DNA from: Thermomonas alba
GTDB lineage: Bacteria > Pseudomonadota > Gammaproteobacteria > Xanthomonadales > Xanthomonadaceae
Assembly: GCF_022419205.1 (NCBI RefSeq)
Contig: NZ_JAJOZU010000002.1
Coordinates: 248,001-312,000 of the forward strand
Direction of reading: 5' to 3'
Length of the DNA: 64,000 bases
Of the stretch, positions 57,149-64,000 are shown piece after piece; position 1 is the stretch's first letter, and each line of letters opens with the position of its first letter. The translations under genes and the position numbers were made by a program. A model generated the notes under the pieces. It saw nothing but the letters and a program-made list of their open reading frames with translations, was not told where the DNA came from and ran no database searches.

Positions 57149-57269
57149 GAAGGGGAGTAATCCCGCGCGCGACGGTCGTCATGACGGGCCGATGTCCTTG
57201 CCGGACATCCCGCCCCGGCCCCGCGGCAGGCCGCCAGGTCTGTGGATGAGACCTTCGCCGAACGGCGAA
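57149..57269 (+). promoter_or_regulatory. Manganese (yybP-ykoY) riboswitch
   Basis: The conserved loop GGGGAGTA (57152-57159), the internal CGTCATGACGG (57177-57187) and the closing GGATGAGACC (57244-57253) match the yybP-ykoY class that senses Mn2+. It is followed by a hairpin TTCGCC/GGCGAA (57254-57269) and the paired CCATGC/GCATGG (57283-57300), possible parts of the expression platform. It lies upstream of terC, the usual partner. Confidence 0.92.
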
Positions 57270-57348
57270 GCGCGCTCCCTTTCCATGCGTCCCTGCATGG
57301 ACGCCTCCGCCGCCCGGCCCTTGTGGTTCAACCCGCGTGGAGCGTTGC

Positions 57349-58311
57349 ATGGAGACGATCGGAACCCCCTTTCTCTGGCTGGTGTTCGGCCTGGTGGTGA
57401 TGGCCGCACTGGTGGCCGACCTGGTGCTGATGCGCCACGGCGGGCCGCACAAGGTCACGTTCAAGGAGGCCGCCTGGTGGAGCCTCGGCTGGGTCGCGCT
57501 GGCGCTGGCCTTCAACGCCTGGCTGTGGTGGGAGGCGGGGCAGCGCTTCGGCGCCGCGGAAGGCGAACGCATCGGCATGGAGTTTTTGACCGGCTACTTG
57601 GTCGAGAAGGCGCTGGCGGTCGACAACATCTTCGTATTCCTGATGATCTTCGGCTATTTCGCAGTGCCGGAGATGCAGCGCCAGCGCGCGCTGGTGATCG
57701 GCATCATCGGCGCCATCGTGCTGCGCGCGATCCTGATCTTCGCCGGCGCGCTGCTGCTGGCCAGGTTCCACTGGATCCTCTACCTGTTCGGCGCGTTCCT
57801 GCTGTTCACCGGGGTGAAGATGTGGCGCGCGGCCGGCGAGGAGCCCGACCTCGACCGCAACCCGGTACTGCGCTGGCTGACCGCGCACGTGCCGTTCGTG
57901 CGCCGCTACGTGGGCAGCGCGCTGTGGATCGGCCGCGGCCGCCGGCGCAAGTTCACCCCGCTGTTCATCGTGATCGCGATGATCAGCATCACCGACGTGA
58001 TCTTCGCGGTGGATTCGATCCCGGCGATCTTCGCGATCACCGCCGACCCGTTCATCGTGCTGACCAGCAACGTGTTCGCGGTGCTGGGCCTGCGCGCGAT
58101 GTTCTTCCTGCTGCAGGGCATGGCCGACCGCTTCCACCTGCTGCCCTACGGCCTGGCGCTGGTGCTGGTCTTCATCGGCGCGAAGATGCTGCTGGTGGAT
58201 GTGTACAAGCCGCCGGTGCTGCTGGCGCTGGGCGTGGTGGCGGCGATCATCGGCACCACCATCGCGCTGAGCCTGCTGCGGCCGCCGGCCGCGCGCGATG
58301 AACAGGACTGA
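57349..58311 (+). CDS. TerC/Alx-family membrane protein
   Basis: A 320-residue membrane protein with about seven to nine helices. The conserved acidic helices include EKALAVDNIFVF and DVIFAVDSIPAIFAIT, typical of the TerC/Alx family, some of which export manganese. The ATG at 57349 (METIG) has GGAG six bases upstream; a GTG four codons earlier is less likely. The manganese riboswitch in the leader fits a manganese exporter role. Confidence 0.92.
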   Translation: METIGTPFLWLVFGLVVMAALVADLVLMRHGGPHKVTFKEAAWWSLGWVALALAFNAWLWWEAGQRFGAAEGERIGMEFLTGYLVEKALAVDNIFVFLMIFGYFAVPEMQRQRALVIGIIGAIVLRAILIFAGALLLARFHWILYLFGAFLLFTGVKMWRAAGEEPDLDRNPVLRWLTAHVPFVRRYVGSALWIGRGRRRKFTPLFIVIAMISITDVIFAVDSIPAIFAITADPFIVLTSNVFAVLGLRAMFFLLQGMADRFHLLPYGLALVLVFIGAKMLLVDVYKPPVLLALGVVAAIIGTTIALSLLRPPAARDEQD

Positions 58312-58368
58312 GGCCAGGCGTCGGCGTGGGCGCGTGAATAGCAGCAGCGCGCGGCCTCCTCTGCATCT

Positions 58369-58391
58369 TCGGGTAAGAAAAACCCGATTTT
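58369..58391 (+). terminator. Weak terminator after terC
   Basis: TCGGGT (58369-58374) pairs with ACCCGA (58382-58387) over six bases, followed directly by TTTT. Stem is short. Confidence 0.5.
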
Positions 58392-58481
58392 CAGGTCGGC
58401 TTACTCTGAAGCCTCCATGCTCAAATCCGCGCCACCCCGCGATCTGACGCGATCTCAGCCATCCAGCGCCCACAGAAAACA

Positions 58482-58547
58482 GGCGCATGCTGGCTTGGGG
58501 TTGGCTCGCGGACCGACTAGCATGCGCCGCCCACCAGGATTGGTGGG
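58482..58547 (+). repeat. Two hairpins in the leader of the outer-membrane protein gene
   Basis: GGCGCATGCT (58482-58491) is a perfect inverted copy of AGCATGCGCC (58519-58528), a 10-bp stem with a 27-base loop; next to it CCCACCA (58530-58536) pairs with TGGTGGG (58541-58547). They lie just before the ribosome binding site of the next gene and could control its mRNA stability or translation. Confidence 0.55.
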
Positions 58548-58575
58548 TGTCATCCACAACTACAAGGAGATGCCT

Positions 58576-59130
58576 ATGAAAAAGTCCCTGATGCTGGCCT
58601 GCGCGCTGGCCCTGTTCAGCTTGTCCGCCTCCGCTTTTGCTGGTGAAGGCTTCGTCCGCGCCGAAGTCGGCCAGAGCAAGGTCAAGGCCTCGATCGACGG
58701 GATCGGCAGTGATCACGACGATGACACCGCCTACGCGCTGCGCGGCGGCTACTGGTTCAACTCGAACTTCGCCGTGGAAGGCCACTACAGCCGCTTCTAC
58801 GACGAGACGTACAACGACGGCGAGGACTACGTGAAGGGCAAGCTGTCCGCGATCGGCCTCGGCGTGGTGGTCAAGGAACACGCCACCCCGACCGGCCTCG
58901 GCTTCTTCGTGCAGCTGCGCGGTGGCATCGCCCGCGGCAAGCTCTCGGTCAACTCCTCGCTGGGCAACGGCAGCGCGACCTCGAACAAGCCGTACTACGG
59001 CATCGGCGCCGGCTACGACTTCAGCAAGACCTTTGGCGTCAGCCTGAACTACGACCACAACCAGGGCTCGGGCGGCGACTTGCGCATCAGCGCCAATACC
59101 CTGTCGCTGGGCCTGGAAGCGCGTTTCTAA
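58576..59130 (+). CDS. Outer-membrane beta-barrel protein
   Basis: A 184-residue protein with a clear signal peptide (cut after ASAFA), then eight amphipathic strands ending in an aromatic residue (GLEARF), the pattern of a small OmpA/OmpX-like barrel of the Xanthomonadales. Mature sequence is acidic in the loops (SDHDDDTAY). The ribosome binding site AAGGAGA is strong and third-position codon use is somewhat less GC-biased than its neighbours, as often for highly expressed porins. Role unknown. Confidence 0.85.
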   Translation: MKKSLMLACALALFSLSASAFAGEGFVRAEVGQSKVKASIDGIGSDHDDDTAYALRGGYWFNSNFAVEGHYSRFYDETYNDGEDYVKGKLSAIGLGVVVKEHATPTGLGFFVQLRGGIARGKLSVNSSLGNGSATSNKPYYGIGAGYDFSKTFGVSLNYDHNQGSGGDLRISANTLSLGLEARF

Positions 59131-59273
59131 CCGGATCGCCAGCAGCGATGCCACGCCTGCCGCCGCAAGGCGGCAGTCGTGCTTTCGGGATCCGGACGCC
59201 GTCGGTTCGGCCTCGGTTGCAGCAAGCGGTCTTAAGCTTGGCGGCCCTTCCGCTCTATCCAGCCAACCGCGTC

Positions 59274-60302
59274 ATGTCTCGCCTCGTCATCCTCGCCGGT
59301 GTCGCCGCCCTGCTCGCCGCCTGCGCCAGCACGCCCAAGGCCCCGCCCGTGGTCGCGCCGGTCGCGCCGGCACCCGCGGTATCGGTGCCGCCGCCGAAGG
59401 TGGGGCTGGCGCTGGGCGGCGGCGCCGCCAAGGGCTTCGCCCACATCGGCGTGATCAAGATGCTGGAAGCCAACGGCATCCACCCGGCGGTGGTGGCCGG
59501 TACCAGCGCCGGCAGCGTGGTCGGCGCGCTGTACGCCGGCGGCATGGATGCCTATGCGCTGCAGCAGAAGGCAGTGGCGCTGGATGAGGCCAGCATCCGC
59601 GACGTCAGCCTGTTCTCGGGCGGGCTGGTGAAAGGGCAGAAGCTGCAGGACTACGTGAACGCCCAGCTCGGCCAGCGCACGTTCGCCCAGCTGAAAAAGC
59701 CGTTCGCGGCGGTGGCCACGCGGCTGGAGGACGGCCAGCGCACGGTGTTCGTGCGCGGCAACGTCGGTCAGGCGGTGCGCGCCTCCAGCGCCATCCCCGG
59801 GGTGTTCGAGGCGGTGACGATCGACAAGTTCCACTACGTGGACGGCGGGGTGGTCAGCCCGGTGCCGGTGGACGCCGCACGCGAGCTCGGCGCCGACATC
59901 GTGATCGCGGTGGACATCTCCACCAAGCCCACCGGCGCCGCCGATCCATCCAGCCTGCTGGGCAACGTCAACCGCAGCATCGCGATCATGGGGCAGAAGC
60001 TGGGCGCGGCCGAACTGGCGCGGGCGGACATCGTGATCCGCCCCGCGGTGAACGACATCGGCCCGGCCGATTTCGACCAGCGCAACCGCGCGATCCTCGA
60101 AGGCGAACGCGCTGCCCAGGCCGCGCTGCCGCAGATCCGGGCGAAGATCGCCGCGCTGCAGGCGCAGCGGCTGGCGCAGGCACGCGCGGAGGCCAACGCC
60201 CGCGCCGCGCAGCAGCGCGAGGCCGAGCGCAAGGCCCGCTGCGCCCAGCAAAGCGGCTGGCTGGACAAGTGGCGGCGCGACCCGGACTGCCGCGCCAACT
60301 GA
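59274..60302 (+). CDS. Patatin-like phospholipase lipoprotein
   Basis: A 342-residue protein of the RssA/NTE patatin family. Signal peptide with lipobox ALLAAC, then the oxyanion loop GGGAAKGFAH, nucleophile GTSAGS and catalytic Asp in DGGVVS; the C-terminal 60 residues are a Glu/Arg/Gln coiled coil. It should hydrolyse phospholipid or other esters in the envelope. The start at 59274 begins the signal peptide; the longer frame (59148) gives no signal. Confidence 0.9.
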   Translation: MSRLVILAGVAALLAACASTPKAPPVVAPVAPAPAVSVPPPKVGLALGGGAAKGFAHIGVIKMLEANGIHPAVVAGTSAGSVVGALYAGGMDAYALQQKAVALDEASIRDVSLFSGGLVKGQKLQDYVNAQLGQRTFAQLKKPFAAVATRLEDGQRTVFVRGNVGQAVRASSAIPGVFEAVTIDKFHYVDGGVVSPVPVDAARELGADIVIAVDISTKPTGAADPSSLLGNVNRSIAIMGQKLGAAELARADIVIRPAVNDIGPADFDQRNRAILEGERAAQAALPQIRAKIAALQAQRLAQARAEANARAAQQREAERKARCAQQSGWLDKWRRDPDCRAN

Positions 60303-60308
60303 CCGGGC

Positions 60309-60788
60309 CTACGCCTCCCCGGCCAGCGGCAGCGCCTGCGCGCGCTTGACCGTGCGCAGCACGAAGCTGGTGTTGACATCGGCCACCTCGGCCTGCGCCA
60401 GCAGCTTGTCCAGCAAAAAGCGCGAGAAGTGCTCCAGGTCGCGCACCACGACGTGCAGCAGGTAGTCCATGTCGCCGGTCAGCGCGTAGCAGGCGACGAT
60501 CTCCGCCCAGCCGTTCACCTGCTCGGCGAATACCGCGATGCGCGCCGCGTCGTGGCTCTTCAGCTGCACCCGCACGAAGGCCTGCAGGCCCAGCCCGAGC
60601 TTTTCCGGATCGACCTCGGCGCGGTAGCCGGCGATCACCCCGGCACGCTCCAGCCGCTGCACCCGGCGCAGGCAGGCCGAGGGGGACAGATGCACGCGCT
60701 CGGCCAGCTCTGCATTGGTCTGGCGCGCCGCGCGCTGGAGCTCGGCCAGCAGCAACCGGTCAATGCGATCGAGCGCGACAGCAGTCAT
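60309..60788 (-). CDS. Lrp/AsnC-family transcription regulator
   Basis: A 159-residue regulator: N-terminal winged helix (LDRIDRLLLAELQRAARQ; LSPSACLRRVQRLE) and C-terminal RAM effector domain for amino acids. It is divergent from phhA, so a phenylalanine- or tyrosine-responsive control of phhA is likely, as for PhhR-type neighbours, although the family differs. Stop is six bases from the patatin gene. Confidence 0.92.
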   Translation of the reverse strand: MTAVALDRIDRLLLAELQRAARQTNAELAERVHLSPSACLRRVQRLERAGVIAGYRAEVDPEKLGLGLQAFVRVQLKSHDAARIAVFAEQVNGWAEIVACYALTGDMDYLLHVVVRDLEHFSRFLLDKLLAQAEVADVNTSFVLRTVKRAQALPLAGEA

Positions 60789-60811
60789 TTTTGTCGTTCC
60801 AATGTCGATTT

Positions 60812-60850
60812 ACGCAATGATATTGCTAAATATCGCGATATATACGCAAT
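60812..60850 (+). promoter_or_regulatory. Palindromic operators between the Lrp regulator and phhA
   Basis: GCAAT-GAT-ATTGC (60814-60826) and TATCGCGATA (60831-60840) are adjacent perfect palindromes, followed by another GCAAT half site (60846-60850). They sit in a 129-bp AT-rich divergent intergenic region, the expected place for the Lrp-type regulator to bind. Confidence 0.7.
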
Positions 60851-60917
60851 AATGCACGCATCTTGCGCCGGTCGCGGCTTAGGCTGAAAGCCCCAAGCAT
60901 TAAGTGGTCGCCTTGCC

Positions 60918-61814
60918 ATGTCCGCACAGCCCGCGCCCCGCCGCCTCGAGAACATCCAGACCGATCGCGGATCGCTGCCGGTGTACGCCACCGGCACCGT
61001 GGAGCAGCCATGGGAGAGCTACACCCCCAGCGACCACGCGGTCTGGCAGCAGCTCTACGCACGTCAGCGCGAAATCCTGCCCGGCCGCGCCTGCGACGCC
61101 TTCTTGCGTGCGCAGGAGACGATGCGCATGTCGCCCGATCGTATTCCGAAGTTCTCCGACCTGAACGCAGTGCTGGGCGATGCCACCGGCTGGCAGATCG
61201 TCGGCGTGGAAGGGCTGCTGCCGGAGCTCGACTTCTTCACCCATCTGGCGAACCGCCGCTTTCCGGTGACCTGGTGGATCCGCCGGCCCGAGCAGATCGA
61301 CTACATCGAGGAACCCGATCTCTTCCACGACCTGTTCGGCCACGTGCCGCTGCTGATGGACCCGATGTTCGCCGACTACCTGCAGGCCTACGGCCAGGGC
61401 GGGGTGAAGGCGCACGGCATCGGCCCGGACGCGCTGATGCAACTGGCGCGGCTGTACTGGTACACGGTGGAGTTCGGCCTGATCCGCCAGCCCGACGGCC
61501 TGCGCATCTACGGCGCCGGCATCGTCAGCTCCAAGGGCGAATCCATCTACAGCCTGGAAAGCGCCGCGCCGAACCGGATCGGGTTCGACCTGGAGCGGGT
61601 GATGCGCACCCGCTACCGCATCGACACCTACCAGAAGACCTACTTCGTGATCGACAGCTTCGAGCAGCTGATGGACGCGACGCGGCCGGACTTCACCCCG
61701 ATCTACGCGCGCCTGGCCGGGCAGGAGACGATCCCGGCCGGCGACGTGCTGCCCGGCGACCGCGTATTCCAGCGCGGCAGCGGCGAGGGCTGGGCGCACG
61801 CCGGCGACGTGTGA
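60918..61814 (+). CDS. phhA: Phenylalanine-4-hydroxylase
   Basis: A 298-residue iron- and pterin-dependent aromatic amino-acid hydroxylase that makes tyrosine from phenylalanine. The iron ligands are His and His in DLFHDLFGHVPLL and Glu in YWYTVEFGL. Full length for the bacterial type. Divergent from the Lrp-type gene. Confidence 0.95.
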   Translation: MSAQPAPRRLENIQTDRGSLPVYATGTVEQPWESYTPSDHAVWQQLYARQREILPGRACDAFLRAQETMRMSPDRIPKFSDLNAVLGDATGWQIVGVEGLLPELDFFTHLANRRFPVTWWIRRPEQIDYIEEPDLFHDLFGHVPLLMDPMFADYLQAYGQGGVKAHGIGPDALMQLARLYWYTVEFGLIRQPDGLRIYGAGIVSSKGESIYSLESAAPNRIGFDLERVMRTRYRIDTYQKTYFVIDSFEQLMDATRPDFTPIYARLAGQETIPAGDVLPGDRVFQRGSGEGWAHAGDV

Positions 61815-61848
61815 CCCCGCGCGGCGCACGCGGCGCCGCTGCCCGCTA

Positions 61849-61854
61849 TATCCT
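61849..61854 (+). promoter_or_regulatory. -10 element for leaderless DUF389 gene
   Basis: TATCCT followed by exactly six bases and the ATG at 61861, no ribosome binding site; same arrangement as tamA. Confidence 0.45.
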
Positions 61855-61860
61855 CGGGGC

Positions 61861-63438
61861 ATGGACATCCGCTTGCGCGAACTCGTTTCTCCGCTGGTCT
61901 GGTGGCGCTGGGCGCGCCAGTGGCGGCAGGTGCATGTGGTCGGCCGGATCGACCGGATCGCGGTGCTCGAACATGTGCACGACAGCGGCCAGCTGGGGCC
62001 GCGCTATGCCTTCATGGTGGTGCTCTCCTGCGGCATCGCCACCCTGGGGCTGCTGCAGAATTCGGCCGCCGTGATCATCGGCGCGATGCTGATTTCGCCG
62101 CTGATGGGGCCGATCATCAACCTCGGCATGGGCCTGGCGACCTTCGACCTGCGCACGGTGCGGGAATCGCTGGTTTCGCTGGGTGCCGGGATCGCGCTGG
62201 CGCTGGCGATCGCCATGGCCATCGTCTGGCTGTCGCCGCTGCAGGAGGCCACCTCCGAGATCCTGGCGCGCACGCGGCCCACGCTGTTCGATCTGCTGGT
62301 CGCGATCCTGTCCGGCCTGGCCGGCGCCTATGCCACGGTGACCCGCAAGGGCGAGACCATCGTCGGGGTGGCGATCGCCACCGCGTTGATGCCGCCGCTG
62401 GCGGTCGTCGGGTTCGGGGTGGCGGTTGCCAACTGGGCCATTGCCGGCGGGGCGGCGTTCCTGTTCATGACCAACCTGCTGGCGATCGCGCTGTCGGTCA
62501 CCATCATCGCCCGCTGGTACGGGTTCGGCGGGGCGGACAGCCCCAAGCAGACCGCGTGGCAGGCGATGTTGATCGTCTCCACGTTCCTGCTGCTGTCGAT
62601 TCCCCTGGGCCTCGCCCTGCAGCGGATTGCCCGCCAGTCGCGCACGGAGCTGGCGGTGCGCGCCACGCTGGAGGCCGAAGCGGCCCGGGTCCACGGCCGC
62701 GTGTCGACTCTGCGCGTGGATGCCAGCAACCAGCGAGTGCTGGTGGACGTGGTGCTGATGCTGCCCTCCCACGTCGCCCGCCTGGAAGCCGTGCTGGAAA
62801 CCCGCCTGCAGCGCGCGGTCGGGCATCCGGTGGATGTGAGCCTGCGCGAGATCGTGACCGCCGACGATGCCGCCATCGCCCGCCAGCAGAGCACGCTGGC
62901 CGAACTGCGCCGTAGCGTGCTGGCGCTGGAAGACCGCGAACAGACGCGCGCCAGCCAGCAGCAGGCGCAGGCGGATGCGCGCGCGCGCATGCTGGCTGCG
63001 GTGGCCGCGCAACTCGGGCGCCTGCAGCGCAGCGATGACGGCCGCGGCTGGGTACTGCGGTTGGCGCCGGAAAACCGCATTCCGCTAGCGCGGGCGCGGC
63101 AGATCGAGCGCGAGCTCAATGCCGCCGCCGCACCTGGCACACTGCAGGTGATTCCTGCCCTGCAGACGCTGCCGGCGATCCTGCCGGGCGACGTCAGCCT
63201 CGACGCTCCGGAGGCAGATGCCTCCCTGCAGGCCCAGCTGGACGCCCAGGCCTGGGCGCTGCAGCGCTGGCACAGTGGGGCGGTGGACGTGCTGCTGGCC
63301 ACGCGCAGCAACGCCCAGGCGCATGCGTGGGAACAGGCGGTACGCGCTACCCTGGCCACCCACCAGCTGCCGCTGGGACGCGTGCAATGGCGGCGCGAGG
63401 CGCCCGCGCGGGTGCAACTGATGCCCGCCAGCGAGTGA
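61861..63438 (+). CDS. DUF389 (TIGR00341-like) membrane protein
   Basis: A 525-residue protein with about six helices in the first half, including the DUF389 signature LLQNSAAVIIGAMLISPLMGPI, then a soluble C-terminal half (about 260-525) with a coiled coil (LEDREQTRASQQQAQADAR). Function unknown. A GC-rich direct repeat follows the stop. Confidence 0.87.
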   Translation: MDIRLRELVSPLVWWRWARQWRQVHVVGRIDRIAVLEHVHDSGQLGPRYAFMVVLSCGIATLGLLQNSAAVIIGAMLISPLMGPIINLGMGLATFDLRTVRESLVSLGAGIALALAIAMAIVWLSPLQEATSEILARTRPTLFDLLVAILSGLAGAYATVTRKGETIVGVAIATALMPPLAVVGFGVAVANWAIAGGAAFLFMTNLLAIALSVTIIARWYGFGGADSPKQTAWQAMLIVSTFLLLSIPLGLALQRIARQSRTELAVRATLEAEAARVHGRVSTLRVDASNQRVLVDVVLMLPSHVARLEAVLETRLQRAVGHPVDVSLREIVTADDAAIARQQSTLAELRRSVLALEDREQTRASQQQAQADARARMLAAVAAQLGRLQRSDDGRGWVLRLAPENRIPLARARQIERELNAAAAPGTLQVIPALQTLPAILPGDVSLDAPEADASLQAQLDAQAWALQRWHSGAVDVLLATRSNAQAHAWEQAVRATLATHQLPLGRVQWRREAPARVQLMPASE

Positions 63439-63487
63439 GTGCGGCGCGCGCCCGAGGCGCGCGCCCGAATCGCACAGGCGCGCCTGC

Positions 63488-63493
63488 TACAAT
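63488..63493 (+). promoter_or_regulatory. -10 element of the second manganese-switch transcript
   Basis: TACAAT at 63488-63493, starting transcription close to 63500, just before the riboswitch loop. No convincing -35. Confidence 0.45.
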
Positions 63494-63504
63494 GCGCCCC
63501 GTCA

Positions 63505-63605
63505 TTGGGGAGTAGCCTCCCATCCTCCGGAAGGGGCTTGCGTCAACACACTCGGCCGGCCGGCCGTGGCGCAAGCAGGCTCACGTGCCTGGCCAGACCT
63601 TTGAC
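63505..63605 (+). promoter_or_regulatory. Second manganese (yybP-ykoY) riboswitch
   Basis: GGGGAGTAG (63507-63515), GCGTCAACACAC (63540-63551) and CCAGACC (63593-63599) match the yybP-ykoY pattern, in the order and spacing of the class. A hairpin GACCAC.GCGC / GCGC.GTGGTC (63603-63645 region) follows and may be the switching terminator. The downstream gene is a manganese-exporter family. Confidence 0.9.
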
Positions 63606-63674
63606 CACAGCGCCTCCATCCGTGGCCGGGGATGCGCCGTGGTCATTCGTCTGCGGTCCGGCCCGGGAGTACCG

Positions 63675-64000
63675 ATGGAATCTCTGCTCGTCCCCACCGC
63701 CGTGGTCGCCCTGGCCGAGATTGGCGACAAGACCCAGCTGCTCGCCTTCCTGCTCGCCGCGCGCTTCAAGAAGCCGCTGCCGATCGTGCTCGGCATCCTC
63801 GCGGCGACCCTGGTCAACCACGGCCTGGCCGGCGCGCTCGGCGCCTGGATCACCCACGCGCTCGACCCGGCGGCGCTGCGCTGGGTGCTGGGCCTGTCGT
63901 TCCTGGCGATGGCGGCGTGGACCCTGGTGCCGGACAAGATCGAGGAAGAGGAGACCCGGATCGCCGGCCGCCTCGGCGTGTTCGGCGCCACCCTGGTGAC
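63675..64000 (+). CDS. GDT1/TMEM165 (UPF0016) family protein, 5' part
   Basis: The first 108 residues of a small membrane protein of the GDT1/TMEM165 family, bacterial members of which export Mn2+. The signature EIGDKTQLLAFLLAARFKK (about residues 15-33) is present; two helices and a loop are visible before the window ends. The second ExGDK repeat would lie beyond the edge. Confidence 0.9.
   Translation, partial: MESLLVPTAVVALAEIGDKTQLLAFLLAARFKKPLPIVLGILAATLVNHGLAGALGAWITHALDPAALRWVLGLSFLAMAAWTLVPDKIEEEETRIAGRLGVFGATLV

Noticed and set aside
63424-63480. GC-rich repeat GCGCGC after the DUF389 gene as a terminator
   Set aside because: The stem is possible but there is no T-run, and the sequence is also a direct repeat; too weak to annotate as a terminator.

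Overview
The window is about 64 kb of GC-rich (roughly 70%), densely coding chromosome with no phage, plasmid, CRISPR, rRNA or tRNA genes that I can see. Gene content and order (rhlB divergent from trxA-rho, a Rho with a long N-terminal extension, rdgC, ttcA, tatABC, tamAB, an mlaFEDC-mlaA operon, DUF2239, aidB, phhA next to an Lrp-type regulator) suggest a gammaproteobacterium of the Xanthomonadaceae (Lysobacter, Luteimonas, Thermomonas or a relative). The family assignment is inference from content; the genus cannot be fixed from the sequence alone. Layout from left to right: the 3' part of a PfkB/adenosine kinase gene and small hypothetical genes (1-5.9 kb) that include an M1 aminopeptidase lipoprotein; a GAF-GAF-GGDEF-EAL signalling protein and plsB (6-11.8 kb); a YdcH-like protein, ttcA, rdgC and a YgjP-type metallopeptidase (11.8-14.8 kb); hemH with an alpha/beta hydrolase, a SYLF lipid-binding protein and tatABC (14.9-19.5 kb); membrane proteins, a class I amidotransferase and glyQS (19.5-25.2 kb); tamAB (25.3-31 kb); ftsEX with a double-receiver regulator (31-33.5 kb); rhlB, trxA and rho (33.5-37.7 kb); uppP with a META lipoprotein, then glnA (37.8-41.1 kb); an unusually long non-coding interval full of hairpins (41.2-41.6 kb); an M61 peptidase, MFS exporter, DUF2239, folE and aidB (41.6-48.2 kb); a fluoride-riboswitch-controlled crcB-DUF190 pair and the mla phospholipid-transport operon (48.3-53.7 kb); rmuC, a VIT1-like transporter and rlmI (53.8-57.1 kb); a manganese-riboswitch-controlled terC (57.1-58.3 kb); an outer-membrane protein, a patatin lipoprotein, Lrp regulator/phhA and a DUF389 protein (58.6-63.4 kb); and a second manganese riboswitch in front of a GDT1/UPF0016 exporter gene cut by the window edge. 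Functional themes are envelope biogenesis and lipid asymmetry (tamAB, mla, uppP, plsB, tat, ftsEX) and ion homeostasis under RNA control (one fluoride and two yybP-ykoY riboswitches). glnA carries a textbook sigma-54 promoter with an NtrC-like site upstream. Regulation in the window is unusual in one respect: at least eight genes have a TANNNT-type -10 hexamer six to nine bases from an ATG with no ribosome binding site, which points to frequent leaderless transcription. The most interesting unexplained element is a structured, possibly transcribed non-coding region downstream of glnA (41341-41580). No complete undescribed multi-gene system is evident; most genes belong to known families.
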